From assembly GCA_964569055.1 (NCBI GenBank), contig CAZMSZ010000157.1, positions 1-15,736 on the forward strand: a stretch of 15,736 nucleotides of DNA. Reading direction: 5' to 3'. Below, in pieces: positions 6,563 through 13,974 of the stretch (positions are counted from its first letter, which is position 1; each line of letters starts with the position of its first letter). The position numbers and the translations under genes were made by a program. Source of the DNA: JAWLGW01 sp964569055. GTDB taxonomy: Bacteria > Planctomycetota > J058. The notes under the pieces are model-generated. The model searched no databases and had not been told where the DNA came from. It was given only the letters and a program-made list of their open reading frames with translations.

Positions 6563-7617
6563 CCCCGCGGCCGGGCGCGCTCCGCCGCGCCGCTGCGGCG
6601 CTGCTCCTGTGCGCGCTCGCGGGCTGCAGCAGCCTCGACGTCGAGGTCCCCCTGCGCGCCGCGCCCCAGCTCCCGCTGCGCGTGGCGGTGCTCCCCTTCG
6701 TCGATCAGGCCGAGGGCGACTTCGTCCTCTCCGCGCCGGTCACGCGCGGGCTCGACCTCCTCCCCCTGCTCGGCGACGACGCGCTCACCCGCCGCTACGC
6801 GGCGACGCTCCTGCGCTCGTGGTTCGTGACCAACCTCGACGCCACCCACCACGAGGTGCTCCCGCCCCTCGCGGTCGACGCGGCGCTCGAGCGCGCGGAG
6901 GTCGACGTGATCGACGCCTACCGCGGCGACCGCGCCGAGGCCGCGCGCCGGATCGCCGAGGCGACCGGGGCCGACGCGGTCGCGTTCGGGGAGGTGACCG
7001 AGTGGGAGCGCTCCTACTACCTCGTGGAGTCGATCCTCGAGGTCGGGTTCGCGCTCGAGCTGCGGGGGGCGGACGGCGAGGTGCTCTACGCCGGGCACGC
7101 CGAGGAGATCGAGGACTGGGGGCTCAGCAAGGTCCCGCTGATCGCCAGCGTGGTCCTGGGCCTGAGCCCGTTCACCTGGGTCTCGGCCAGCGCCGTGGTC
7201 GGGCGCGCGCTCCTGGCGCTGCGCAACGTGCAGTTCGTCCCCATGAGCCACCTCGTCAGCCGCCGCGCGCTGATGCCGCTCGTGCCCGGCCGGGACGACC
7301 CGCTCGAGACCCGCGCTCCGCGCCTGCTCATGGCCTCGCACTCGGGGCTCCGCCCGCTCGAGGCGGGCGAGACGCTGGCCGTGGTCGCGCTCGGCGACGC
7401 CGGCTGCCGGGCCACGTTCCGCCTGGGCGACGGCCCAGACGTCCCCATGAACGAGACCGCGCCCGGCCGCTACCAGGGGGCGCTCCCGCTCGGGTCCGCG
7501 CACCGCTTCGCGGGGGCGAAGCTGACGGTGCGCCTGGTGAGCCGCGAGCTGCGCGCCACCCGCGCCACCCTCGCCGATCCGGTGTGGACGGCCGAGGCCT
7601 GGGCTGCCCTGCGGTAG
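6559..7617 (+). CDS. GNA1162-like lipoprotein, paralogue of the preceding gene
   Basis: A 352-residue predicted lipoprotein (lipobox LAGC, Cys 23). Residues about 40-185 carry the GNA1162-type core: RVAVLPFVDQ, then ATGADAVAFGEVTEWERSYY followed by a strand and DGEVLYAGHAEE. A hydrophobic stretch at about 192-215 (KVPLIASVVLGLSPF) may be a buried helix or a membrane contact. Residues about 265-328 repeat the beta-sandwich of the upstream gene (GETLAVVALG ... MNETAPGRYQGALPLG). It lacks the FN3-like tail of its neighbour. The GTG start overlaps the upstream TGA as GTGA and has GGAGG four bases before it (6550-6554), so the pair is translationally coupled. The likely role is an envelope lipoprotein working with its neighbours. 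Confidence 0.82.
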   Translation: MTPRPGALRRAAAALLLCALAGCSSLDVEVPLRAAPQLPLRVAVLPFVDQAEGDFVLSAPVTRGLDLLPLLGDDALTRRYAATLLRSWFVTNLDATHHEVLPPLAVDAALERAEVDVIDAYRGDRAEAARRIAEATGADAVAFGEVTEWERSYYLVESILEVGFALELRGADGEVLYAGHAEEIEDWGLSKVPLIASVVLGLSPFTWVSASAVVGRALLALRNVQFVPMSHLVSRRALMPLVPGRDDPLETRAPRLLMASHSGLRPLEAGETLAVVALGDAGCRATFRLGDGPDVPMNETAPGRYQGALPLGSAHRFAGAKLTVRLVSRELRATRATLADPVWTAEAWAALR

Positions 7618-7620
7618 GGC

Positions 7621-8061
7621 CTACCTGAGCAGCTTCTGCCCGGTGACCGCCCAGCCGTCGGGGCGCTTCACCAGCCCGAACGTCAGCTCGGCCCGGTCGA
7701 CGCCCGCCGCGGACAGGACCACGCGCACGTAGGCCAGCGCCTCGCCGCGGTGCGTCCACTCGACCTCGTGCAAGGTCAGCTCCTGCGCGCCCTCGCGGTA
7801 GTAGCCCGCGACCTCGTCGGGCGCCTCGGCGACGGCGATCCGCTCGCGCAGGTCGTGGCGCAGCCAGGCGCCGAGCAGGTGCTCGAGCGCCTCGACGTCG
7901 CCGGTGTGCCAGGCCCACAGGAAGCTCTGGAAGGCGAGCTCGGGCTCGGTCTGGTCGGGATAGATCGCGGGGGGCTCCACGGGGCCCTGGGGCGGGATCG
8001 TGCCGCAGGCCGCGAGCAGGAGGGTGGCCGCGCAGGCGAGCGCGCGCGCGAGCGCCCTCAC
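7621..8061 (-). CDS. Small lipoprotein, NTF2-like domain possible
   Basis: A 146-residue predicted lipoprotein: signal MRALARALACAATLLLAAC with lipobox LAAC (Cys 19). Residues about 40-145 begin with a helix rich in aromatic residues (AFQSFLWAWHTGDVEALEHLL) and end in strands (EVEWTHRGEALAYVRVVL ... LVKRPDGWAVTGQ), which is the layout of NTF2/SnoaL-like domains found in many lipoproteins of unknown role. The GTG start overlaps the purC stop as GTGA and has GGAGG seven bases upstream inside purC. It is the last gene of the der-ruvC-purC operon; its TAG lies 3 bp from the stop of the convergent lipoprotein gene. The fold call is an inference. Confidence 0.82.
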   Translation of the reverse strand: MRALARALACAATLLLAACGTIPPQGPVEPPAIYPDQTEPELAFQSFLWAWHTGDVEALEHLLGAWLRHDLRERIAVAEAPDEVAGYYREGAQELTLHEVEWTHRGEALAYVRVVLSAAGVDRAELTFGLVKRPDGWAVTGQKLLR

Positions 8062-8990
8062 GCCACCGCCTCCGCGACCGCGTCGGCGAGCGGACGCCCG
8101 GCCAGCCGCTCGAACACCTCGCGATACCGCGCGGCCGTCTCGCGCACCACCGCGTCGGGCAGGCCGGGCGGCTCGGGGGCCTCCATGGCCCCGGGCGGGA
8201 GCGTCTTGAGGTAGTCGCGCACGAGCTGCTTGTCCCAGGGGGCCGGGGGCCGACCGGGCTGGTGCTCGCTCGCCAGGAAGAACCGGCTCGAGTCGGGGGT
8301 GAACGCCTCGTCCACCAGGACCAGCCGCCCGTCGGGGAGGTGGCCGAACTCGAGCTTGGTGTCGCACAGGATCAGCCCGCGCGTGGCGCACAGCCGGGAG
8401 GCCGCGGCGAACAGCGCGAGCGAGCGGCGCTCCAGCTCGGCCGCCAGCTCGGGGCCGACGTGGGCGTCGAGCTCGGCGCGGGTCAGCGGCTCGTCGTGGC
8501 CCGCGGCGGCCTTGGTGGTCGGCGTGAAGATCGGCGCGGGGAGCGCCCCGCCCAGCGGGATCCCGGGCGGGAGCGCCACCCCCTGGATCGCGCCGTCGCG
8601 CTCGTAGGCGGCCTGGACGCTGCCCGCCAGGTAGCCGCGCACGACGCACTCCACCGGCACCACCCGCGCGCGCTTCACCAGCGCCGCGCGCCCGCCCAGG
8701 GCCCGCGCCGCCTCGACCGCGGCCGGCGGCATGGCGCGCGCGACGCCGGTCACGAGGTGGTGGTCGGTCGCCTCGGCCAGCGCGCCGAACCAAAAGCACG
8801 AGGTCTGGGTGAGCACGGCGCCCTTGCCCGGGATCGGCGTGGCGAGCACGCGGTCGAACGCCGACAGCCGGTCGGTCGCGACCAGCAGCAGGTGCTCGTC
8901 GTCGACGCGGTACACGTCGCGCACCTTGCCGCGGTGCACCCGCTCCAGCCCCGCGAGGTCGGTCTCCAAGATCGCGTCGCCGCCGCTCAT
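8058..8990 (-). CDS. purC: Phosphoribosylaminoimidazole-succinocarboxamide synthase
   Basis: A 310-residue cytosolic enzyme (SAICAR synthase) that joins CAIR and aspartate using ATP in de novo purine synthesis. Family motifs run in order: GKVRDVY (21-27), TDRLSAFD (39-46), PIPGKG (52-57), VPVECVVRGYLAGS (111-124), FTPTTKAAAGHDEPL (155-169), DTKLEFG (210-216), DEAFTPDSSRF (227-237) and DKQLVRDYL (253-261). The length matches the ~300-residue form of the family. The ATG at 8990 overlaps the ruvC stop as ATGA and has GGGAGG four bases upstream. The gene appears intact and functional. The upstream extension of its frame is shadowed by ruvC and not part of the protein. Confidence 0.97.
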   Translation of the reverse strand: MSGGDAILETDLAGLERVHRGKVRDVYRVDDEHLLLVATDRLSAFDRVLATPIPGKGAVLTQTSCFWFGALAEATDHHLVTGVARAMPPAAVEAARALGGRAALVKRARVVPVECVVRGYLAGSVQAAYERDGAIQGVALPPGIPLGGALPAPIFTPTTKAAAGHDEPLTRAELDAHVGPELAAELERRSLALFAAASRLCATRGLILCDTKLEFGHLPDGRLVLVDEAFTPDSSRFFLASEHQPGRPPAPWDKQLVRDYLKTLPPGAMEAPEPPGLPDAVVRETAARYREVFERLAGRPLADAVAEAVA

Positions 8991-9583
8991 GTCGCCTCCC
9001 CGCCCAGCCGCTCCACGTCGGCCAGGGTCCAGCGGGCGCTGCCCCGCCCGCCGCCCCGCCGCCGGCCGAGCGCCGCGCCGCCCAGGAGCTGCGCCGGCGC
9101 GTCGAGCCGGCGCAGCACGCACAGCGCGATCGCCAGCGCGTCGCTCGCGTCGTGGGCGGGGTCGGCCGCCTCGGCCCCGTCGAGCGCGTGGAGGACCGCG
9201 CGCCGGACGGCGTCCTTGCCGGCGCGCCCGTGGCCCGACACGCTCTTCTTGACCAGCGCCGGCGGCACCTCGTGCACCTCGACCCCCGCCTGCGCCGCCG
9301 CCAGCAGGCAGGCCGCCCGCGCCTCGGCCAGCCGGATCGTGCTGCGCACGTTCATGCCGAGGAACGCCTCCTCCAGCCCGACCGCCGCCACCTCGTGCTC
9401 GGCGATCAGCGCCGCCACCTCGGCGTGGATCCGCGCCAGCCGCGCGGCGATCGGCGCCTCGCCCGGGAGGCGCACCGTCCCGCAGGCGATCATTCGCAGC
9501 CGATCGGCCCGCCGCTCGACCACGCCCCAGCCGGTCACGCGCGAGCCGGGGTCGATCCCGAGCAGGCGGCGCTCGGCGTTCAC
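8987..9583 (-). CDS. ruvC: Holliday junction resolvase RuvC
   Basis: A 198-residue crossover-junction endonuclease that cleaves four-way junctions in recombinational repair. The RNase H-like active site is complete: D11 in LLGIDPGS, E71 in VGLEEAF, and D145/D148 in the HDASD motif (144-148). VPPALVKKSVSGHGRAGKD (107-125) is the conserved substrate-binding stretch. The C-terminus is about 25 residues longer than the E. coli protein and Gly/Arg-rich. The GTG start overlaps the der stop as GTGA, with GGGAG five bases upstream inside der. The neighbouring ruvA and ruvB genes are not in the window; here ruvC sits between der and purC. Confidence 0.96.
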   Translation of the reverse strand: MNAERRLLGIDPGSRVTGWGVVERRADRLRMIACGTVRLPGEAPIAARLARIHAEVAALIAEHEVAAVGLEEAFLGMNVRSTIRLAEARAACLLAAAQAGVEVHEVPPALVKKSVSGHGRAGKDAVRRAVLHALDGAEAADPAHDASDALAIALCVLRRLDAPAQLLGGAALGRRRGGGRGSARWTLADVERLGGEAT

Positions 9584-11319
9584 TCGGGCTCCCGCTCGTC
9601 CGGATCGTCGTCGGCGGTCGCCTCGATCGCCTCGAGCAGCGCCTCCTGCACCGCCTCGCCGTCGAGCGCCGCCTCCGCCGAGCGGACGTTCGCCTCGGGG
9701 GCGTCGTCGAGCCAGCGCACCTGCTCGGCCAGCACGCCCAAGGTGCGCGCCCGCCGGGCCATCTCGCCGCCGCGCTTGAGCAGGCTGTGCCGCGCGCGGA
9801 ACACCAGCTTGACCGGGATCTCCTTCCAGGGGAGGTGCTGGCGCAGCTGCCCCGCCAGGTAGCGCCGCCAGGCGCGCGGGAACAGCTCGGGCTCGTTCAC
9901 GAACAGCAGCACCGTCACGGGGTTGGTCGCGACCTGCGTCCCGAAGAACACCTTGCCGAGCTTGCCGCGCACCGCCTTGGGGCGCCGGCGCGCGATCGCC
10001 GCCGCCAGCGCGCGGTTGAGCGGCCCGGTCGGCACCTTGATCATGGACTGCCGGTAGAGCTCGAGCGCCAGCTCGACGGGCGCGGTGTCGTGCAGGCCCT
10101 CCTTGGCCGAGATCGCGACCAGCGGCGAGTAGGACAGCGTGGGGATCGTCTTGACCACGTAGTCCGAGTACTGCTCGGGGGTCATGCGCTCCTGCACGAG
10201 GTCCCACTTGTTGGCCACGATCACGCACGCCTTGTGCTCGCGGTCGATCATGCCGGCGATCCGCTTGTCGACGTTGCCTATGTCCTCGAGGCAGTCGAGG
10301 AACAGCAGCGCCGCGTCCGCGCGCCGCAGCGCGCGCTCGGCGCGCCCCTGCGAGATCACCTCGATGTGGTCGTCCGCCTTGCCGCGCTTCCGCAGCCCGG
10401 CGGTGTCGATCAGGATCACCTCCTGCCCGCCGACCTGCACCCGCACGTCGATCGCGTCGCGGGTCGTGCCGGGCACGCCCGAGACGATCACCCGCTCCGA
10501 GCCGAACAGCCGGTTGACGTAGGTCGACTTGCCCACGTTGCGCCGCCCCAGGATCGCGAGCCGCAGCACCCGCGCGGGCGCGGCCGGGGCGCGCGCCGCC
10601 GCCGCGCCCTCGCCCTCATCCTCGGGGGCCACGATCAGCTCGCTCGGGTCGACGCCCTCGGGGAGCTCCACCGCGTCCACCGCGTCCACCGCGTCCGCCG
10701 CGTCCTCGGCGTCCTCCTCGCCCTCAGGCTCTTCGCCCTCGGCCTCCTCGGGCCAGGTCAGGTGGTCGGCGATCGCCTCCAGCAGGGCCGAGCGCCCCGT
10801 CCCCTCCTTGGCCGAGACGCACAGGACCTCGCCCGGGATCCCCAGCGCGTAGAACTCGCCCGAGGTGGCCTCGAGCTGCGGCGTCTCCGCCTTGTTGGAG
10901 ACGAGCAGGATCGGCTTGCCCGAGCGCTTGAGCCGGCGCGCGATCTCCTCCTCGCCGGGCACCAGCCCGGCGCGGGAGTCGACCACGAACACCACGAGGT
11001 CGGCGTGCTCGAGCGCGAGCGCGATCTGCCGGTCGACGTCGCGGTCGAACGAGTCGCCCCCGCCGCCGATCCCGCCCGTGTCGCACAGCTCGAGCTCGCG
11101 CCCGTCCTCGAGCTCGATCACCGCCGCGATCCGGTCGCGGGTGGTGCCGGCCGTCGGCTCCTCGATCGCGAGGCGCTGCCCGACCAGGCGGTTGAACAGG
11201 GTCGACTTGCCCACGTTGGGGCGCCCCACGATCGCCACGAACGGGTACGGCGAGCGCGCGCCCCCGACCTCGGGCGAGGAGGGCTTCAGCCGTCGCTTGC
11301 GTGCGTTCCCGCGGGCCAC
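9580..11319 (-). CDS. der: Ribosome biogenesis GTPase Der (EngA), with long acidic linker
   Basis: A 579-residue double-GTPase needed for 50S subunit assembly. G domain 1: GRPNVGKST (32-40), EPTAGTTRDR (54-63), DTGG (80-83), SNKAE (141-145) and VSAKEG (168-173). G domain 2: GRRNVGKST (258-266), PGTTRD (283-288), DTAGL (305-309), NKWD (370-373) and ISAKEG (403-408). A KH-like domain follows to about 525. The G4 motif of domain 1 is NKAE rather than NKxD. The family is usually 440-490 residues; the excess is an acidic linker (about 190-250, partly made by a 9 bp repeat) and an acidic C-terminal tail (about 530-579). The GTG at 11319 is chosen for the GGAGA site eight to nine bases upstream and because an earlier start would run into the BatA-like gene. 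A possible -10 box lies at 11349-11354. Confidence 0.95.
   Translation of the reverse strand: MARGNARKRRLKPSSPEVGGARSPYPFVAIVGRPNVGKSTLFNRLVGQRLAIEEPTAGTTRDRIAAVIELEDGRELELCDTGGIGGGGDSFDRDVDRQIALALEHADLVVFVVDSRAGLVPGEEEIARRLKRSGKPILLVSNKAETPQLEATSGEFYALGIPGEVLCVSAKEGTGRSALLEAIADHLTWPEEAEGEEPEGEEDAEDAADAVDAVDAVELPEGVDPSELIVAPEDEGEGAAAARAPAAPARVLRLAILGRRNVGKSTYVNRLFGSERVIVSGVPGTTRDAIDVRVQVGGQEVILIDTAGLRKRGKADDHIEVISQGRAERALRRADAALLFLDCLEDIGNVDKRIAGMIDREHKACVIVANKWDLVQERMTPEQYSDYVVKTIPTLSYSPLVAISAKEGLHDTAPVELALELYRQSMIKVPTGPLNRALAAAIARRRPKAVRGKLGKVFFGTQVATNPVTVLLFVNEPELFPRAWRRYLAGQLRQHLPWKEIPVKLVFRARHSLLKRGGEMARRARTLGVLAEQVRWLDDAPEANVRSAEAALDGEAVQEALLEAIEATADDDPDEREPE
10668..10712 (-). repeat. 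9 bp tandem repeat in the der linker
   Basis: Five 9-base units read on the plus strand as CCACCGCGT three times, then CCGCCGCGT and CCTCGGCGT. They encode the VDA/ADA/EDA repeats of the acidic linker between the two GTPase domains of Der. The three identical copies suggest recent slippage. The unit length keeps the frame. Confidence 0.9.
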
Positions 11320-11348
11320 TGGTTCGGTCTCCTGACGTGGGGGCGCGG

Positions 11349-11354
11349 ATTCTA
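11349..11354 (-). promoter_or_regulatory. Candidate internal -10 box upstream of der
   Basis: On the minus strand TAGAAT (5 of 6 to TATAAT) directly follows the stop codon of the BatA-like gene. It would start a transcript with a leader of roughly 20 bases that includes the GGAGA site of der. The same hexamer precedes coaD. No -35 match is seen, so der may also simply be read through from the gene upstream. Confidence 0.35.
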
Positions 11355-13154
11355 TCAGTCGGCTGCCGCGCGACCCGCGCGCCGGTCCGGAGCCCAGCCG
11401 AGCGCCAGGAGCACGGCCGCCAGGAGCGCCAACGCTGGCGCGAGCGCGCGTCGCGGCGCGGGCCGCCGCCGCGCCTCGAGCGCCGCCAGCGCCCGCTCCG
11501 GGAAGGCCGCGGCCGGCGCCGGCGCGATCGGCGCGAGCGGCGGCGCGACGGTCCCGACCCAGGGCGCGCCGTCGGGGCCCGCGTAGCGGCGGACCTCCCA
11601 CAGCGGCCCCACCCCCGCCGGCCCTGCGGCGCCGGCGGTGACCGCCTCCAGCCGGCCCGCGCCGCGCGGGGCGGCGAGCTCGAGCAGCTCGGCCCAGAAC
11701 AGGGGGAACGAGCCGTGCCGGGTCCAGGGCGCGCCGTCGCTCAGCGGGGTGGTGAGCGCGACGATCAACCGCTCGCCCGAGCCCTGCGCCAGGACCAGCG
11801 GCGCGCCGCCGGCCTCGATCAGCGGGCGGGCCTCGGGGAGCCCGGCCGGGCGCGGCCCGACCTGCGGGGCCACGGCGCCGCCCTCGGCCAGGGCCGCCAG
11901 CGTGTGCTCGAACGCCTGCTCGAGCGCGAGCCCCGCCGCCGCGGGGACGAGCCGTCCGCCCGGCGCGGCCTCACGAACCTCGAGCGCCGAGGGGACGACG
12001 CAGGTCGCGACGGGCGGGAGGGCGCGCGGCAGGCGCGGGAGCACGACCAGATCGAGGCCGGGCGGCGGGGCGGCGTCGGGATCGGCGGGGAGGTCGACCA
12101 GCTCCACCCCGGGGACGGCCCGGAGCGCGCGGCGGACGGCCTCGCCGGGGTCGCCCACCAGGCCGACCCGGCGCGGGCGCACCGGCGCGCGCACGGCGAA
12201 GGCGCGGTCGTCGGTCGGGAGCGGGTCGTCAGGGAGGCGCAGGCGGGCCGAGACCTCGAGCGCGCCGGGCGGCAGCCCCTCGCTCGCGCGCCAGCGGGCG
12301 AACCCGTAGGCCACCTCGCCGCCGCCCTCGTCCCGCGCCGGCGGGCCGGCCGGGCGCACCTCACGCGCGGCGGTCGCCAGCGCGCCCGCCGGCGCCCGCG
12401 CGGCGAGCTCGAGCGTGACGGGGGCCGAGGCTCCGCCGTACCAGGCCACCGTGGCCACGAGCTCGCCCGCCTCGTCCTCGGCGAGCGCGATCACCCCCAC
12501 GCTCGGCTGCGCGCTCCCGGCGTGCGCGGTCACCAGCGCCGGGTCGGGCGCGAGCGGCCGGTCGGTGGCGACGAACACCCGCTCGCCCCGCCCGCGCGCC
12601 ACCGGCCCCAGCCGACCGAGCAGCTCGCTCAGCTCGGCCAGCGCGGCGGCGGGCCGCGCCTCGGCCAGCGCCGCTCGTACCTCCTCGGGCGAGCGCGGCG
12701 TCGCGGGCCGGCCCGGCGCGAGGTGGAGCCGCACCCGGTCGCGCGGCCGCAGCCGGTCGAGCACCTGCGCCAGCGCGCGCCGGTGGAGCTCGAGCCGCGT
12801 CGCGCCGGCGGCGCCCGGCTCGCGCGTGGCCGAGGCCAGCCCCCGGTCGAGCACCAGGTCCACCTCGAGCGGCCCCGCCCCGCCGAGGGCGACCTGCGGG
12901 GCGGCCGCCGCGAGGGCGAGCAGCAGGGCCGCCAAGGCGCGCAGGAGCCAGCGCCAGCTCGCGTGTCGCCGCCGCGCGCGCGCCTCGGCCACCGCCTCGG
13001 GCGAGGGCGAGAACAGGGCCACGTCCGCCACTACCACCGCCAGCGGACGCAGCCGCCAGCGCTCGAGCAGCCACAGCAGCAGGACCGCCAGCGGGCCGAG
13101 CAGCAGCAGCCAGGGCTGAGCGAGCGCGAACGCGGGGGCAGGGGTCGGGGGCAA
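11355..13154 (-). CDS. BatA-like membrane protein with degenerate vWA domain
   Basis: A 599-residue membrane protein. Residues 13-33 and 67-90 are transmembrane segments around a short cytosolic loop with VVADVALFSPSPEA, typical of the BatA/aerotolerance N-terminal domain. Residues about 97-215 look like a von Willebrand A fold (VDLVLDRG ... GERVFVATDRPL), but the metal-site DxSxS is D103-R-G-L-A-S, so metal binding is probably lost. A later region (VGLVGDPGEAVRRALRAVPG ... LDLVVLPRLPRALPP) resembles the glutamine amidotransferase-like part of longer BatA proteins. A final transmembrane helix lies at about 567-585. The TTG start has GGAG five bases upstream. BatA proteins usually neighbour MoxR and DUF58 genes, absent here; instead der follows after 35 bp. 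The biochemical role is unknown. Confidence 0.82.
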   Translation of the reverse strand: MPPTPAPAFALAQPWLLLLGPLAVLLLWLLERWRLRPLAVVVADVALFSPSPEAVAEARARRRHASWRWLLRALAALLLALAAAAPQVALGGAGPLEVDLVLDRGLASATREPGAAGATRLELHRRALAQVLDRLRPRDRVRLHLAPGRPATPRSPEEVRAALAEARPAAALAELSELLGRLGPVARGRGERVFVATDRPLAPDPALVTAHAGSAQPSVGVIALAEDEAGELVATVAWYGGASAPVTLELAARAPAGALATAAREVRPAGPPARDEGGGEVAYGFARWRASEGLPPGALEVSARLRLPDDPLPTDDRAFAVRAPVRPRRVGLVGDPGEAVRRALRAVPGVELVDLPADPDAAPPPGLDLVVLPRLPRALPPVATCVVPSALEVREAAPGGRLVPAAAGLALEQAFEHTLAALAEGGAVAPQVGPRPAGLPEARPLIEAGGAPLVLAQGSGERLIVALTTPLSDGAPWTRHGSFPLFWAELLELAAPRGAGRLEAVTAGAAGPAGVGPLWEVRRYAGPDGAPWVGTVAPPLAPIAPAPAAAFPERALAALEARRRPAPRRALAPALALLAAVLLALGWAPDRRAGRAAAD

Positions 13155-13181
13155 GGGGGCTCCGGGGCACGATTCGGGGCA

Positions 13182-13321
13182 GCAGAGGAAATACGAAATA
13201 TCAACAGGGAATGAGGAATTAGGAGTGCCAGAACGGCTGTCGCCGAGGGGATCGCTCCAAGCGAGAGCAATTCCTCATTTCCAATTTCCCGTTCCCTGTT
13301 GATACTCCATATTTCCTCTGC
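13182..13321. repeat. AT-rich imperfect inverted-repeat element (MITE- or REP-like)
   Basis: Left arm 13182-13220 and right arm 13269-13321 are inverted copies: both contain GCAGAGGAAATA, TATCAACAGGGAA and TGAGGAATT when read outside-in, with a 13-base extra block (a GGGAAATTGGAA-like run) in the right arm. The 48-base centre is of normal GC-rich composition. The arms are much richer in A and T than anything else in the window, which points to an acquired element. It encodes no protein. It fills the gap between the BatA-like gene and coaD, leaving the candidate coaD promoter intact to its right. I cannot identify a target-site duplication with certainty. Confidence 0.8.
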
Positions 13322-13427
13322 GGCCGACCGGGGCGCTGGACTCACGTCAGCCGCGGCCCCGCGATTCTAAGGAGCCGCGCCCGGCGCGCCCCACCCGGAC
13401 CGGCGGCAGGCTCCTCGCCCCGGGGGC

Positions 13428-13433
13428 TAGAAT
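13428..13433 (+). promoter_or_regulatory. Candidate -10 box for coaD (leaderless)
   Basis: TAGAAT (5 of 6 to TATAAT) ends six bases before the ATG of coaD. There is no ribosome site in the bases before that ATG, so transcription probably begins at or next to the start codon. No -35 match is seen. Confidence 0.5.
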
Positions 13434-13439
13434 GCGGCC

Positions 13440-13961
13440 ATGACCCGCAGGGCCGTCTACGCCGGCAGCTTCGACCCGCCCACCAACGGGCACCTCTTCA
13501 TGATCGAGGAGGGGGCGCGGCTGTTCGACGAGCTGGTGATCGCGGTCGGGGTCAACCCCGACAAGCGGACCACGTTCTCGCTCGAGACGCGGCTCGAGCT
13601 GCTGCGGTCGATCGCCGCGCCCTGGCCCAACGTGCGGGTCGCGAGCTTCGAGAACGAGTTCCTGATCCGCTACGCCTCGAGCATCGGCGCCCAGTACATT
13701 CTGCGCGGGATCCGCAACGGCCAGGACTTCACTTACGAGCGCACCATGCGCCACGTCAACGAGGACCTCGAGCCGCGGGTGGCGACGGTGTTCATGATCC
13801 CGCCGCGGCACCTCGCGGAGACCTCGAGCTCGTTCGTGAAGGGGCTGGTCGGTCCGCGGGGGTGGCGCGAGGTCGTCGAGACCTTCGTCCCGCCGCAGGT
13901 GTTCGCCAAGATCGTGGAGCGCTTCGCGGACGAGGCGCCGAGCGGCGTCGCCGAGGCGTGA
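13440..13961 (+). CDS. coaD: Phosphopantetheine adenylyltransferase
   Basis: A 173-residue cytosolic nucleotidyltransferase that converts 4'-phosphopantetheine and ATP to dephospho-CoA, the penultimate step of CoA synthesis. The (T/H)xGH nucleotide site is GSFDPPTNGH (9-18) with T15 and H18. ILRGIRNGQDFTYE (87-100) is the substrate-binding region and TSSSFVKGL (128-136) corresponds to the ISSxxVR/K motif near the ATP site. GVNPDKRTTFSLETR is typical of the family. The divergent C-terminal stretch VKGLVGPRGWREVVETFVPP belongs to a less common branch of CoaD, but no key residue is lost. The ATG at 13440 is the only start that keeps the beta-strand RRAVYAGSFDP; it lacks a ribosome site and follows a -10-like box. 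The TPR gene begins 13 bases after its stop. Confidence 0.95.
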   Translation: MTRRAVYAGSFDPPTNGHLFMIEEGARLFDELVIAVGVNPDKRTTFSLETRLELLRSIAAPWPNVRVASFENEFLIRYASSIGAQYILRGIRNGQDFTYERTMRHVNEDLEPRVATVFMIPPRHLAETSSSFVKGLVGPRGWREVVETFVPPQVFAKIVERFADEAPSGVAEA

Positions 13962-13974
13962 GCGAGGAGCGCGC

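Noticed and set aside
9787..11586. Plus-strand open frame of about 600 codons across der
   Set aside because: It mirrors der, whose ten GTPase motifs are intact, and its own composition is His/Arg/Gly-rich without recognisable domains.
13031..13345. Minus-strand short frame running through the AT-rich inverted repeat
   Set aside because: Its coding potential comes from the repeat arms and an out-of-frame piece of the BatA-like gene; there is no ribosome site and no domain.
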